Source: Marinobacter sediminum (GTDB lineage: Bacteria > Pseudomonadota > Gammaproteobacteria > Pseudomonadales > Oleiphilaceae). Taken from it: a DNA stretch of 64,000 nt. Shown piece by piece: positions 51,564 to 62,116 of the stretch. The stretch spans positions 3,782,001 to 3,846,000 of the forward strand of contig NZ_JAGTWY010000001.1 of NCBI RefSeq assembly GCF_023657445.1. The letters run 5' to 3'. The stretch's first letter is position 1. Every line of letters begins with the position of its first letter. The translations under genes and the position numbers were made by a program. Under the pieces are notes generated by a model. The model saw only the letters and a list, made by a program, of their open reading frames with translations, made no database searches and was not told the origin of the DNA.

Positions 51564-53894
51564 ATGAAAAAATCGAACCGAACTCCCCGATCCAACAAAA
51601 AGTCTCCCCGCAAGTCATCCAACTCCGGGCGTCGCCCCTGGTTTTGGCGTTTTTTCTTTCGCGCTTCGGCCATCGGCCTGGTGTTGCTGGCCGGCTGGAT
51701 GATTTATCTGGACGCCGTAGTTACCTCGCGTTTTGAGGGTCGGCGATTCGAGGTTCCCTCCCGGGTTTATGCCAGGCCTCTGGAACTCTACGACGGTGCC
51801 GGTATCAGTTCAGGCGCGCTGGAAAGAGAGCTTCAGTTATCAGGCTTCCGCAAAGGGGATGGCGACAAGGCGGGTAGCTACCGCCGCAATGGTGGACACT
51901 TTGTCATCAGCACCCGGGGCTTCCGTTTTCCGGACGGAGAAGAGTCCAGGCGCAAGCTTGCTCTGAATATCTACGGTGACCGGATCCGGGACTTTTCCGT
52001 TCGCAGTGGCGATGCCTCGCCGATTGTTCGGCTGGAGCCGGCCCAGATTGGTGGTATCTACCCGTCTCACAAGGAAGATCGGATTCTGGTTCAGCTTGAG
52101 GAAATCCCGGCACTTCTGCCCACGGCGCTGATGGCGGTCGAAGACCGGAATTTTTACGATCATTTCGGCATTGCGCCACTGTCGATTGCACGAGCCATGC
52201 TGGCAAATATCCGTGCCGGCCAGATTGTTCAGGGAGGCAGCACACTGACCCAGCAACTGGTGAAGAACTTCTTCCTGACCCGCGACCAGACCCTTTTGCG
52301 CAAGGGAAACGAAGCGCTTATGTCTATCCTGCTTGAGCTCCATTACGAGAAGGGAGACATTCTCGAGACATACCTGAATGAGGTCTACCTGGGGCAGGCA
52401 GGCACCCGCAGCATTAATGGCTTCGGCCTCGCCAGTCAGTTTTACTTCGGTGAATCCCTGAAAGATCTGGATGTGCATCAGATCGCACTGCTGATTGGAA
52501 TGGTTAAAGGACCGAGTTATTACAACCCACGGCGCCACCCCGAGCGTGCCATGAAGCGGCGAAACCTGGTGATTTCCGAGATGGAAGAGGCGGGCCTTAT
52601 AGAATCTGCTCGCGCTGCCCAGGCCAGGGGGCTGCCACTGGGGGTCAGTGAAAGACCGTCGTATTCGGAAAACCGGTATCCGGCTTATATCGACCTGGTT
52701 CGCAGGCACCTCGCCCGGGACTACCGGGAGGCGGATCTCCAGAGTGAGGGGCTGAGGATTTTCACAACCCTGAACCCGGCCATTCAGTACGCCGCTGAGT
52801 TTGCGGTGACCGATGTCCTGCCCAGGCTGAGCCGTGGTGAAACCAGAAAAGCGCTTGAGGCTGCGCTGGTGGTGACATCCAAGGACAGTGGGGAGGTGTT
52901 GGCGCTGGTGGGTGGCCGTGATCCGAACTTTGCCGGTTTCAACCGTGCTCTGGACGCAAACCGTCCGATCGGATCGCTGATCAAACCCTTTATCTATTTG
53001 TCGGCTCTTGCGCAGCCCGAGCGTTACACACTGATCACCCCTGTGCTGGACAAGGCCTTCACCCTGGAGTTTGACGACGGGCAACGATGGCAACCCAAGA
53101 ACTATGACGAGAAAGAACGTGGGGAAGTTCAGTTGCATAAGGCCCTGTCTCATTCCTACAACCTCCCGGCCGTGCGGGTTGGGCTGGATATTGGTGTTAA
53201 TGTGGTCAAGGAGACTCTGCAGGCCTTTGGGGTAACCTCGGATATCTCCGAGTACCCATCAATGCTGCTTGGGGCCGTCGCCATGAACCCGGTTACGGTT
53301 GCCCAGATGTATCAGGGACTGGCGACATCGGGTTTCAATACGCCGTTGAGGACCATCCGGGAGGTGACTGATGCCAATGGGGAGGCGTTGACCCGGTACA
53401 GCCTGGAAGTGGATCAGGTGGCGGATCCCGTGGCGGTACACCTTGTCCAGTACGCAATGCAGGAAACCATGCAGGAAGGCACCGGTAAGTCGGCGTATTA
53501 CACGGTACCGGATGAACTGGCGCTGGCCGGAAAAACCGGAACAACCGACGACGGCAGGGATTCCTGGTTTGCCGGTTTCAGTGGCGACTTGCTGGCGGTC
53601 GCCTGGGTTGGCCGGGATGATAACGGCCCCACCTCACTGACGGGTGCAAGTGGGGCCCTGCCTGTCTGGTCCCGGTTTATGGCGCAGGTTCCCCAGCACA
53701 GCCTCTCGCCGGTTGTGCCCGATGGCGTCAACTATTACTGGGTAAACGGGGAGAGGCAGGCATTGACCCGTGAGCACTGCGATAATGCGCGCCTTGTGCC
53801 GTTTATTTCCGGCAGCGAACCGACGCAGGAAGTGTCCTGTTCAGGTAACCTGCAGAGGCGAATCAAAGGCTGGTTTGAGGGATTGTTCCAATGA
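51564..53894 (+). CDS. mrcB: Penicillin-binding protein 1B, bifunctional
   Basis: 776 residues. Basic cytoplasmic tail, one membrane helix (AIGLVLLAGWMIYLDAVV), UB2H-like domain, transglycosylase domain with catalytic Glu in MAVEDRNFYDHFGI and GGSTLTQQLVKN, transpeptidase domain with SxxK in RPIGSLIKPF, SxN in SHSYNLP and KTG in LAGKTGTTDDGRD. Makes and crosslinks peptidoglycan. ATG 51564 has no ribosome site; TATAAT at 51552-51557 ends six bases before it. An in-frame TTG at 51522 (14 residues earlier) also lacks one. Followed by lpoP with an ATGA overlap. Confidence 0.96.
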   Translation: MKKSNRTPRSNKKSPRKSSNSGRRPWFWRFFFRASAIGLVLLAGWMIYLDAVVTSRFEGRRFEVPSRVYARPLELYDGAGISSGALERELQLSGFRKGDGDKAGSYRRNGGHFVISTRGFRFPDGEESRRKLALNIYGDRIRDFSVRSGDASPIVRLEPAQIGGIYPSHKEDRILVQLEEIPALLPTALMAVEDRNFYDHFGIAPLSIARAMLANIRAGQIVQGGSTLTQQLVKNFFLTRDQTLLRKGNEALMSILLELHYEKGDILETYLNEVYLGQAGTRSINGFGLASQFYFGESLKDLDVHQIALLIGMVKGPSYYNPRRHPERAMKRRNLVISEMEEAGLIESARAAQARGLPLGVSERPSYSENRYPAYIDLVRRHLARDYREADLQSEGLRIFTTLNPAIQYAAEFAVTDVLPRLSRGETRKALEAALVVTSKDSGEVLALVGGRDPNFAGFNRALDANRPIGSLIKPFIYLSALAQPERYTLITPVLDKAFTLEFDDGQRWQPKNYDEKERGEVQLHKALSHSYNLPAVRVGLDIGVNVVKETLQAFGVTSDISEYPSMLLGAVAMNPVTVAQMYQGLATSGFNTPLRTIREVTDANGEALTRYSLEVDQVADPVAVHLVQYAMQETMQEGTGKSAYYTVPDELALAGKTGTTDDGRDSWFAGFSGDLLAVAWVGRDDNGPTSLTGASGALPVWSRFMAQVPQHSLSPVVPDGVNYYWVNGERQALTREHCDNARLVPFISGSEPTQEVSCSGNLQRRIKGWFEGLFQ

Positions 53895-54466
53895 ATATGT
53901 GTTTTCTTTTTCGTGCTGGTGCGGTGGCCGCACTCCTGACGCTGGCAGGCTGCGCTTCCAGTCCCGGTGGTTCGATCTATGTGCCGATTGGGGGTGAGGC
54001 TTCACGGGCCCCGGAGCCTCCGCGAACAACCGGTGAGTCGCAGGAGCCGAAGGTATGGCGTAAAAGCGAGCAGCCGGAAGTGGTCGAGCCGGCCGAGACG
54101 GCTCCCGATACCAGTGCGCCGAGTTACCGGGATTCCGGCGAAAGCCTTTCTCCGGCGGCGCTCAGCCTGGTTCGTGAAGCCGATAGTTTGTTGCGTCAGG
54201 GAGATGCGCCTGCGGCGATAGCCCGTCTTGAACGTGCCCAGCGCATTGCGCCCCGGTCCGCGGAAATCTATTTCAAACTCTCCGAGGCCTATGTGGCGAG
54301 CAAGCAGCTGGGTTCTGCAGAGCAGTTCACCCTGAAGGGGTTGTCCCTTGCTGGCAACGATACAAGCTTGCAGCGGGCCGGGTGGATGTTGCTGGCGGAT
54401 ATCCGGCGGGCGAGGGGTAATGTGGCCGGGGCTGATCAGGCCGAGGCGCGGGCCGCGGCGCTTTGA
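53891..54466 (+). CDS. lpoP: TPR lipoprotein, probable PBP1b activator LpoP
   Basis: 191 residues. Signal peptide with lipobox LAGCAS, a Pro/Glu-rich linker (residues about 25-75) and a TPR-like C-terminal domain (SLVREADSLLRQGDAPAAIARLERAQRIAP). Its ATG overlaps the mrcB stop. In P. aeruginosa, LpoP, a TPR-containing outer-membrane lipoprotein, is encoded next to the PBP1b gene and activates it; size, linker and context agree. Not the E. coli LpoB fold. A general TPR lipoprotein is the alternative. Confidence 0.75.
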   Translation: MNMCFLFRAGAVAALLTLAGCASSPGGSIYVPIGGEASRAPEPPRTTGESQEPKVWRKSEQPEVVEPAETAPDTSAPSYRDSGESLSPAALSLVREADSLLRQGDAPAAIARLERAQRIAPRSAEIYFKLSEAYVASKQLGSAEQFTLKGLSLAGNDTSLQRAGWMLLADIRRARGNVAGADQAEARAAAL

Positions 54467-54495
54467 CGTTGAACTGGTGCTTTAGTGAGCAAAAC

Positions 54496-54523
54496 AAAAA
54501 GGGGCCGTTATGGCCCCTTTTTT
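54496..54523. terminator. Bidirectional terminator between lpoP and the DUF4382 gene
   Basis: Perfect 11-base stem AAAAAGGGGCC/GGCCCCTTTTT with a GTTAT loop. T run on either side, so it can end both convergent units. Confidence 0.93.
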
Positions 54524-54563
54524 GGTAAACGCTTTTTTTGAATAAGCGCTCTATTGCAGTTTA

Positions 54564-55472
54564 TTAAAAGGTTACAGTTGCAGTGTCGTTCTGAATTACT
54601 TCAACAACGTCTGGTGTGCCAACAACTAAGTTGATCTGGTCATCTGAAGGCTCACCGTCTACCGTTTCAATTTTATCATCGTCGCAGGTGTACGACAGGG
54701 TATAGAAGCCTGCAGGTATGAATGCGGCGGTGTACTCGTATTTGTCAGTGTACTCGACCGGGACTACCACCAGTGGCTCATTTTCACTGCCGATATCATC
54801 CGGGGTGGCCGCAACTCCTTCCGTTGTTTCGTGAACGTAGATGCTGCCATTAAACGAGTCCGGCGAAGCCATATGTTCTTCGCCGCACTGTGCCGTAATG
54901 AGCTCGCCAGATACAGTTCCTTTGATGGTGCCGACTTCAGCATTGTCTACGAGACGGATTACCGGCTTCAGCTTGTAGCTGTTCGGGTCATTCTGAGGAT
55001 TTACGATGGATTTTCGGACATCGAAGTCGATCGTCAGATTAATTTCCCCGCCAGCAGGAACGATGAAGCCACTGGTCTGGACTCCGCGAGCCGAGGGTGT
55101 GGTCAAGTCATACAGCCCGCCATCCGTCTTGAGCTTGATGGTGTTGCCATTACCAAGCTCCAGTCGCATCCAGTTGTATTCGCCTGCCGCTACCTCTTCG
55201 TCCTCCAGGAGAGACATCACTTTCCCGCCCGTAAGTTTGAGCAGGTCCACCGGCTCGGCCATCTTGAACTCGAAACGACTCCTCTCTCCGTCAGAGTGTT
55301 TGAGTACAAGTGCTTCAACTTCTACATTCACTTCCACTGCATTGTCCACCGGTGCATCAGTGAGTCCGACGTTCACTGTTCCGGTTGATGCAGTGTCGGA
55401 AGAACCACCGCCACAGGCGGCAATACCTGCAGCCAGAGCCGAAACGGTGAAAAAACGGGTGGAACGCTTCAT
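54564..55472 (-). CDS. DUF4382 lipoprotein
   Basis: 302 residues. Lipoprotein signal with lipobox AGIAAC followed by GGGSSDT. The DUF4382 domain (about 35-180) starts with GTVNVGLTDAPVDNAVEVNVEVEAL and is beta-rich; the C-terminal part (185-300) is another Ig-like/carboxypeptidase-regulatory-like region (GTIKGTVSGELI, AAFIPAGFYTLSYTCDDD). Family function unknown; probably exposed on the outer membrane or periplasm. Divergent from the sigma factor at 55690; the 217 bases between must hold both promoters. Confidence 0.85.
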   Translation of the reverse strand: MKRSTRFFTVSALAAGIAACGGGSSDTASTGTVNVGLTDAPVDNAVEVNVEVEALVLKHSDGERSRFEFKMAEPVDLLKLTGGKVMSLLEDEEVAAGEYNWMRLELGNGNTIKLKTDGGLYDLTTPSARGVQTSGFIVPAGGEINLTIDFDVRKSIVNPQNDPNSYKLKPVIRLVDNAEVGTIKGTVSGELITAQCGEEHMASPDSFNGSIYVHETTEGVAATPDDIGSENEPLVVVPVEYTDKYEYTAAFIPAGFYTLSYTCDDDKIETVDGEPSDDQINLVVGTPDVVEVIQNDTATVTF

Positions 55473-55689
55473 ATAAACCCCCTTGGTTTATTTCTTGATA
55501 TATCGCTAATAAGTACTCTATCTGACGTAACTATCACGTTGACGAAATCCTTAGAGTTCCGCAATTTTTGTTAACGTTTCCTCATAGTGTAGTCATCAAG
55601 GCGTTTCCAGTGAGGTTGTGTGAATGCAGTAAGCAGGTAACTGTTATAAACTGCCGGGCTGAATAAAGACCACGCAGGCAGTACCGGAT

Positions 55690-56277
55690 TTGGCGCTAAT
55701 TCCTTTCAGTCTTTCTAAGACCCGACGTTTCGAAGCTCTTGTGCAGCCTCACCTGGAGGTTATGTACCGGTTTGCCTATCGGCTGGCTGGCCAGCAGCAG
55801 GACGCTGAAGATCTGGTTCAGGATGTGGTGGTCAAGCTCTATCCCCGGCTTGAGGAGCTGGAATCGGTCGAACAGCTCCGTCCCTGGTTGAACCGGGTTT
55901 TGTACCGGCACTTTATTGACCAGGTCAGACGAAAGGGCCGTCAGGGTGATCGCCCTCTGAGTGAGCTGGTTGACACGCAGAACCATGGCGATTGGCTCGA
56001 CAGCCTTGAATCAGACGATGAGGGGCCGGAGGCCCTGCTGGAGCACGAACGGCTGAGACCGGCATTGGACCGGGTTTTGAAGACGCTTTCTCCGGACCAG
56101 CGCACGCTGGTGCTGCTTCACGACGTAGATGGCTGGCGCCAGGAAGATATCGCTGAGGTTCTCGACATTCCCCTGGGTACCGTAAAATCTCGCTTGCACC
56201 GATGCCGCGCGATGCTGCGAAAAAAATTGCAGCGCGAGCTGGAACCAATCCCGAGATCCGGGCGTGTAGGTGAGTGA
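55690..56277 (+). CDS. ECF-type RNA polymerase sigma factor
   Basis: 195 residues. Region 2 (MYRFAYRLAGQQQDAEDLVQDVVVKLYPR) and region 4 (LSPDQRTLVLLHDVDGWRQEDIAEVLDIPLGTVKSRLHRCR), with a short linker, typical of extracytoplasmic-function sigma factors. TTG start (55690) with a weak ribosome site. The downstream gene, overlapping at its 5' end, encodes a zinc-finger anti-sigma. Target promoters unknown; the neighbouring envelope genes are candidates. Confidence 0.88.
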   Translation: MALIPFSLSKTRRFEALVQPHLEVMYRFAYRLAGQQQDAEDLVQDVVVKLYPRLEELESVEQLRPWLNRVLYRHFIDQVRRKGRQGDRPLSELVDTQNHGDWLDSLESDDEGPEALLEHERLRPALDRVLKTLSPDQRTLVLLHDVDGWRQEDIAEVLDIPLGTVKSRLHRCRAMLRKKLQRELEPIPRSGRVGE

Positions 56278-56287
56278 GGTAATGACT

Positions 56288-56989
56288 ATGTCCTGTCGCG
56301 AAATTCGTTTAAGCCTGTCTGGCTACAGCAACAATGAGCTGTCTGAGGCGCGTAATGAAGAGATTGCGCAGCACCTGCGTGCCTGTCCTTCGTGTCAGGC
56401 TCGTTTTGAAGCGGAACGTTCGCTGAGCGGCGCGCTTCGGAGGCAGACTGCCATTCCTGCGCCTTCATCCGGTTTTGAGTCCCGGGTTCTGGGGGCTGCA
56501 ACCGGCCGGTCTGGTTATTCAGGTAAGCGCTGGAGTCATACGGTTCTCGGCGGTGCGGTTGCTGCGGCGCTTGCCCTGGGGGTTGCTCTGGGTGTCTTGC
56601 TGGATGGCGAGCCCTCAAGCACGGATACGTCCGTGGTGGCCGAGTCGTCGGTGACCGAAGAGCCGTCCCGTATTAATCCCGCGGCGGTTGTCGAACCAGT
56701 CCAGCGCACCGTTCGTTTGGCGTTTCGCTCGGGCAAGCCGCTGGAAAATGTCACCCTGACGCTTGAGTTACCGCCACACGTGGAGCTTGCTTCCAGGCCA
56801 GGGCAGCACGAATTGAGCTGGAAGGTAAGTCTGGACGCGGGAGAAAACGTTCTGGCGCTGCCGCTGAAAGTGCTGTTTCCAGGAGCCGGAGAATTGGTGG
56901 CCAGGCTCGACACCGGGGAACGCCAGAAAACATTCCGGGCGGTCATCCCGGACTATGAGAATGCTGTAAAGGGGGAGCCATCGTCGTGA
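56288..56989 (+). CDS. Anti-sigma factor with zinc finger and periplasmic domain
   Basis: 233 residues. N-terminal ZAS/zf-HC2 motif (CREIRLSLSGYSNNEL...QHLRACPSC) binds the sigma factor. One membrane helix (VLGGAVAAALALGVALGVLL), then a periplasmic beta-rich domain (VRLAFRSGKPLENVTLTLELPPHVEL). ATG 56288 has GAGG eight bases upstream; GTG 56270 and ATG 56282 are alternatives. Overlaps or abuts the sigma gene and overlaps the next gene by four bases. Confidence 0.83.
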   Translation: MSCREIRLSLSGYSNNELSEARNEEIAQHLRACPSCQARFEAERSLSGALRRQTAIPAPSSGFESRVLGAATGRSGYSGKRWSHTVLGGAVAAALALGVALGVLLDGEPSSTDTSVVAESSVTEEPSRINPAAVVEPVQRTVRLAFRSGKPLENVTLTLELPPHVELASRPGQHELSWKVSLDAGENVLALPLKVLFPGAGELVARLDTGERQKTFRAVIPDYENAVKGEPSS

Positions 56990-57381
56990 AGTATTGTACT
57001 TTCGGAGCCATTCGTGCGCTTGCGGTGGTCGCGGGTTTCTCTATATCCCTGGGCGCTGCAGCCGCCGACGACCTTGATGTCACCATGCGCATGGTTCTGG
57101 ATGACGCCGAACTGACAGACTCTGTTGTCCGGGAGATCGAGCTGCCGTTGGCGACGCCTTCTGAACTGCAAAGGAACAAGGCAGCCTCCGGACTGGATAC
57201 CGCAGAGGATGCACGCGACAGTGGTCGTGAGTTCGGTCAGTCAGTCGCCGAAGACGCGCGCAGCGCGAAGGGGAGTGTTGGCGAAATGCGGGAAAAGCCG
57301 GAGCGCCCTGAGATGCCCTCTGATGTAAAAGACCGTGTTCAGGACGTCCGTGATAAAACCCCGCCCGGGCTGGACCGCTGA
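56986..57381 (+). CDS. Small periplasmic protein of the sigma/anti-sigma operon
   Basis: 131 residues I do not recognise. Signal peptide (cleaved near GAAAA/DDL), then DVTMRMVLDDAELTDSVVREIELP and a charged, disordered-looking C-terminal half rich in Asp, Arg, Glu and Pro. GTG start overlaps the anti-sigma stop (GTGA), after a GGAG site. Co-transcription with sigma and anti-sigma suggests a role in the signal, for instance a ligand or modulator of the anti-sigma, but this is inference only. Confidence 0.7.
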   Translation: MKYCTFGAIRALAVVAGFSISLGAAAADDLDVTMRMVLDDAELTDSVVREIELPLATPSELQRNKAASGLDTAEDARDSGREFGQSVAEDARSAKGSVGEMREKPERPEMPSDVKDRVQDVRDKTPPGLDR

Positions 57382-57527
57382 TCCGACCAGGTGATTCCGT
57401 TTACGTGTAGGCGTCCACGACCTTTTTTTAGCCCGCCCCCTGCTATACTCTCCAGCGTTACCGCCCGGTAGCGCTGGGACTCTCTTTCGCCAGCCTGCTG
57501 ACCCATTCGCTGATCCGGAGAGCGTTC

Positions 57528-58856
57528 TTGCAGGCATTTCGGCTAACCCTTCTGTGCTGCTGGCTGCTTACTCTGGCGCCTTCGTGGGTTTCTGCCTCTG
57601 AGCATAACTCTTCAGCGGATGCGTTCACCCTTGGTGTCGAACAGTTCCAGTCCGGCAACCTGGAAGATGCCCGCGAGTCGTTTGAAGCGGCGCGAGCGGG
57701 AGGGCTCCAATCATTTTCCCTGATCTACAATCTCGGTGTGGTTTATTATCGCCTGGGCCAGTTTGACGCCGCCGAGCGTACCTTTCGCGAGCTCCTCGCC
57801 ACGAATAACCGTGTTCTGGCCAGCTACAATCTTGGGCTGGTTGCACTGGCCAGGGGAAACGAGGCATCGGCCAGAGACTGGTTTGTTCAGGTCAACACTT
57901 CCGAATCTCCGGATAAACTTCGAAAACTGGCTGTTGTGCAGCTTGAAAAGCTGTCAGCAGACTCTGCGACGTGGCGTATGGCTGGCGGACGTAATGGGTA
58001 TCTTGCCTTTTCTGGTGGTTATGACAGTAACATTGCCGGCCTTCCGGAAACCGCGGCCTCCAGCAAGGGCGGCGGGTTCGTCGATGTTCTCGCTGCCGGC
58101 TCTGTCGGTTTGTCAGCCCGGAATGCAGACCTTCTGACCATTGAGGGCGCTGCATATGCCCGTCGATACCCGTCGGATGGGGACTTCAATTCAGGGCTGC
58201 TGCAGGGCACGCTGGCCTGGTCCCGCAATCGGGATGCCTCCGTGGTGGGGGCCGCCTTTGTCCTCAGTCAATCCTGGTTTGATGCCGATGCGCTTGAGCG
58301 CCGCTATACCCTGGAAGGATTCCATCGCTGGCGGGCCTGTGCCGGGCCCCTGGGGCTCGCTCGCTGTTCCCTGTTTGTGGCTTTGGCGCAGGTCAGTGGT
58401 GGCAGCGAGTTCGAGGCGTATGATGGTCAGTGGTACCGGATAGGGATGTCTGCAGTGAAGCGATTCGGTAACTGGGGGCTGAATGGTCAATACCTGTGGG
58501 AAGTAAATGACCGACGTGATTTCCATATGGACGAGCAGTTTATCAGTGTCTCTCCGGCCCATCACAAGCTTGAGCTGGCGGGGCACTATGAACTCCGCCC
58601 GCGGTTGAAGGCAGGCTGGACTGGGTCAGTCAGGTACAGTCAGTATCGGGATTCCCACACCCTGCTCGTTGACGGAGCACTGGTCACGGAACGTCGCATA
58701 GATGCACGTATCGAGGCCGGCCTTTTTCTGGAAAACCGGTTGGATGACCGGTGGCTGATGAGAGGTGAGTGGATAGTTCAGGATAACGAGAGTTCGATCG
58801 GTCGTTATGATTATCGTCGGCACACTGTTATGGCAACCCTGGAGGGTGCGTTCTAG
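57528..58856 (+). CDS. TPR plus outer-membrane beta-barrel protein
   Basis: 442 residues. Signal peptide (about 1-24), three or so TPR units (DAFTLGVEQFQSGNLEDARESFEAAR, LIYNLGVVYYRLGQFDAAERTFREL), then from residue about 145 a beta-barrel (SGGYDSNIAGLPE, with repeated aromatic strands and terminal aromatic F). The layout of TPR followed by barrel resembles surface-lipoprotein assembly modifiers and other TPR-porins, but no clear family is identified. TTG start after GGAG. An extended -10, TGCTATACT, at 57441-57449 suggests its own promoter behind the sigma operon. Confidence 0.75.
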   Translation: MQAFRLTLLCCWLLTLAPSWVSASEHNSSADAFTLGVEQFQSGNLEDARESFEAARAGGLQSFSLIYNLGVVYYRLGQFDAAERTFRELLATNNRVLASYNLGLVALARGNEASARDWFVQVNTSESPDKLRKLAVVQLEKLSADSATWRMAGGRNGYLAFSGGYDSNIAGLPETAASSKGGGFVDVLAAGSVGLSARNADLLTIEGAAYARRYPSDGDFNSGLLQGTLAWSRNRDASVVGAAFVLSQSWFDADALERRYTLEGFHRWRACAGPLGLARCSLFVALAQVSGGSEFEAYDGQWYRIGMSAVKRFGNWGLNGQYLWEVNDRRDFHMDEQFISVSPAHHKLELAGHYELRPRLKAGWTGSVRYSQYRDSHTLLVDGALVTERRIDARIEAGLFLENRLDDRWLMRGEWIVQDNESSIGRYDYRRHTVMATLEGAF

Positions 58857-58877
58857 CCCCGGCATTTTTGCCGGGGC
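58856..58877. repeat. Hairpin between two convergent genes
   Basis: Nine-base stem GCCCCGGCA/TGCCGGGGC with a TTTT loop, starting at the last base of the TPR-barrel stop codon and ending 12 bases before the lipase stop. It has no T tail, so termination is uncertain. Confidence 0.6.
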
Positions 58878-58888
58878 CGTTGCGAAGG

Positions 58889-60151
<1,263 letters not shown>

Positions 60152-61432
60152 TCAGAGTGTCGCCATCACCTTGCGTGCGGCGTTAATGGTAAATTCTATG
60201 TCTGCATCCGTGAGGGCCGCGCAGGTGAACCCTGCTTCGAACGCAGATGGCGCCAGGTAAACACCTTCTTTGAGCATGCCCTGGAAAAACTTCTTGAAGC
60301 GCTCGACATCGCAACCCATCACCTGATCAAACCGGGTCACAGATTCCTCGTCGGTAAAGAAGAAGCCAAACATGGCTCCGGCACTCTGAACGACCAGCGG
60401 GATGCCTGCCTCATCGGCTGCTGCCTTGATACCATCGCGCACCGCGTTGGTTTTTTCCGTCAGTCGATCATGGAAGCCTGGTTCGGATATGGCATTTAGC
60501 GTGGTCAGACCCGCGCACATGGCGAGCGGATTGCCGCTCAGGGTGCCGGCCTGATAAACCGGGCCGAGGGGAGAGATATACTCCATGATTTCCCGCTTGC
60601 CGCCAAATGCACCTACCGGCAGGCCGCCGCCAATAACCTTGCCCAGAGCGGTCAGGTCTGGCGTGACGCCATAGAGTTCCTGGGCTCCACCAAGGGATAC
60701 CCGGAAGCCGGTCATAACCTCATCAAAAATAAGTACAGTGCCGTGTTCGTCACAGACCTCGCGCAGGCCTTCCAGGAAACCTGGCGCGGGGGGGATGCAG
60801 TTCATGTTGCCGGCCACAGGCTCGACGATGATGGCAGCGATCTCATCGCCCATTTTTGCAAAGGTTTCGCGCACACTGTCGATGTCATTGAACGTCAGGG
60901 TCAGCGTGTGTTCGGCCAGGCTGGCTGGAATGCCAGGTGAGTTCGGCACGCCCAGGGTCAGGGCGCCGGAGCCGGCTTTCACAAGAAGTGAATCCACATG
61001 GCCGTGGTAACAGCCTTCGAACTTCACAATCTTGTCTCGACCGGTATACCCACGGGCCAGACGAATGGTGCTCATGGTCGCTTCGGTACCGGAATTCACC
61101 ATCCGGACGAGATCAATGGACGGAATCAGGTCACAGACCTTTTTGGCCATGTCGGTTTCGAGGGAGGTGGGGGCGCCGTAGCCGATGCCAAGATCCACCT
61201 GGGCATGCAGGGCGTTCTTGATGCGTGGGTCTGAATGGCCAAGGATCATCGGGCCCCAGGATCCAATGTAATCGATATAGCGGCGACCGTCTTCGTCGAA
61301 CAGGTAGGCGCCTTCCGCGTGGTTGAAGAATATCGGAGTGCCGCCCACGCCACGAAACGCCCTGACCGGCGAGTTCACGCCGCCGGGGATGTATTTCTGG
61401 GCTTCTTCGAACAGGGTTTCGGAGTGTGTCAT
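60152..61432 (-). CDS. hemL: Glutamate-1-semialdehyde 2,1-aminomutase
   Basis: 426 residues, PLP enzyme of the C5 heme pathway. Makes 5-aminolevulinate from glutamate-1-semialdehyde. PLP lysine is Lys265 ([18 protein letters not shown]), with FDEVMTGFR preceding it, and [17 protein letters not shown] for the phosphate. Fifteen bases after thiE, so it is in one unit with thiE-thiD and hemJ, mixing thiamine and heme genes. Confidence 0.97.
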   Translation of the reverse strand: MTHSETLFEEAQKYIPGGVNSPVRAFRGVGGTPIFFNHAEGAYLFDEDGRRYIDYIGSWGPMILGHSDPRIKNALHAQVDLGIGYGAPTSLETDMAKKVCDLIPSIDLVRMVNSGTEATMSTIRLARGYTGRDKIVKFEGCYHGHVDSLLVKAGSGALTLGVPNSPGIPASLAEHTLTLTFNDIDSVRETFAKMGDEIAAIIVEPVAGNMNCIPPAPGFLEGLREVCDEHGTVLIFDEVMTGFRVSLGGAQELYGVTPDLTALGKVIGGGLPVGAFGGKREIMEYISPLGPVYQAGTLSGNPLAMCAGLTTLNAISEPGFHDRLTEKTNAVRDGIKAAADEAGIPLVVQSAGAMFGFFFTDEESVTRFDQVMGCDVERFKKFFQGMLKEGVYLAPSAFEAGFTCAALTDADIEFTINAARKVMATL

Positions 61433-61447
61433 GGGTCTGGATTCCTG

Positions 61448-62116
61448 TTATCTGGGTAGTGAGAAAAGTGGATGATGCTGTTCAAACAGGCGAGTAAAGG
61501 CTTTCGCCCGTTGTTCAATGTCTTCAGGAGTGCCACCGAACAGGCCGCCTATTACGGCGAGCATGTCGGCACCCGCTCTGATCAGTGGTTCACCGTTTTC
61601 AATTGTGATGCCGCCAATCGCCGTAAGAGGGCGGTTAAAGTGCCTGGCGTCTGTGAGGACTGCCGGATCGGCCGCAGGCGCGTCGGGTTTGGTGGCAGAG
61701 TTGTAGAACCGGCCAAATGCCAGATAGTCCGCACCGCACTCGAGTGCTGAGGCCGCCAGCGCAAGATCTGCGTGACAGGTGATGCCAATAATTGCCTCGT
61801 CACCGAGCAGGTGCCTGGCATCCGCTATTGAACGGTCGCTCTGGCCCAGGTGAACCCCTGTTGCACCAACACGGTTCGCGAGTTCCGGGTCATCGTTGAT
61901 GACCAGCGGAACCCCGGCATTCCGGCAAGCAGCCTGAAGTTCCGATGCCTGACGAAAACGCTCCGGCCACGCTGCCTGCTTTTCCCGGTATTGTATCAAA
62001 ACTGCACCGCCGCGAAGAGCGGCTTCTACGGAAGCAGTCAGTGATTCCGGGGGCGTCAGCTGACTGTCGGTAACGGCGTAGAGCCCGGGCTTCAGTCCCT
62101 TGTTCAACGTTCCCAC
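61448..62116 (-). CDS. thiE: Thiamine-phosphate synthase
   Basis: 222 residues. Couples HMP-PP and thiazole phosphate. TIM barrel with GGAVLIQYREK, LVINDDPELANRVGATGVHLGQSD, and GRFYNSATKPDAP and TAIGGIT. GTG at 62116, with GGGG six bases upstream, is taken as start; TTG at 62107 is an alternative. The gene overlaps the end of thiD, typical of coupling. Codons upstream of 62116 in the same frame belong to thiD. Confidence 0.93.
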   Translation of the reverse strand: MGTLNKGLKPGLYAVTDSQLTPPESLTASVEAALRGGAVLIQYREKQAAWPERFRQASELQAACRNAGVPLVINDDPELANRVGATGVHLGQSDRSIADARHLLGDEAIIGITCHADLALAASALECGADYLAFGRFYNSATKPDAPAADPAVLTDARHFNRPLTAIGGITIENGEPLIRAGADMLAVIGGLFGGTPEDIEQRAKAFTRLFEQHHPLFSLPR

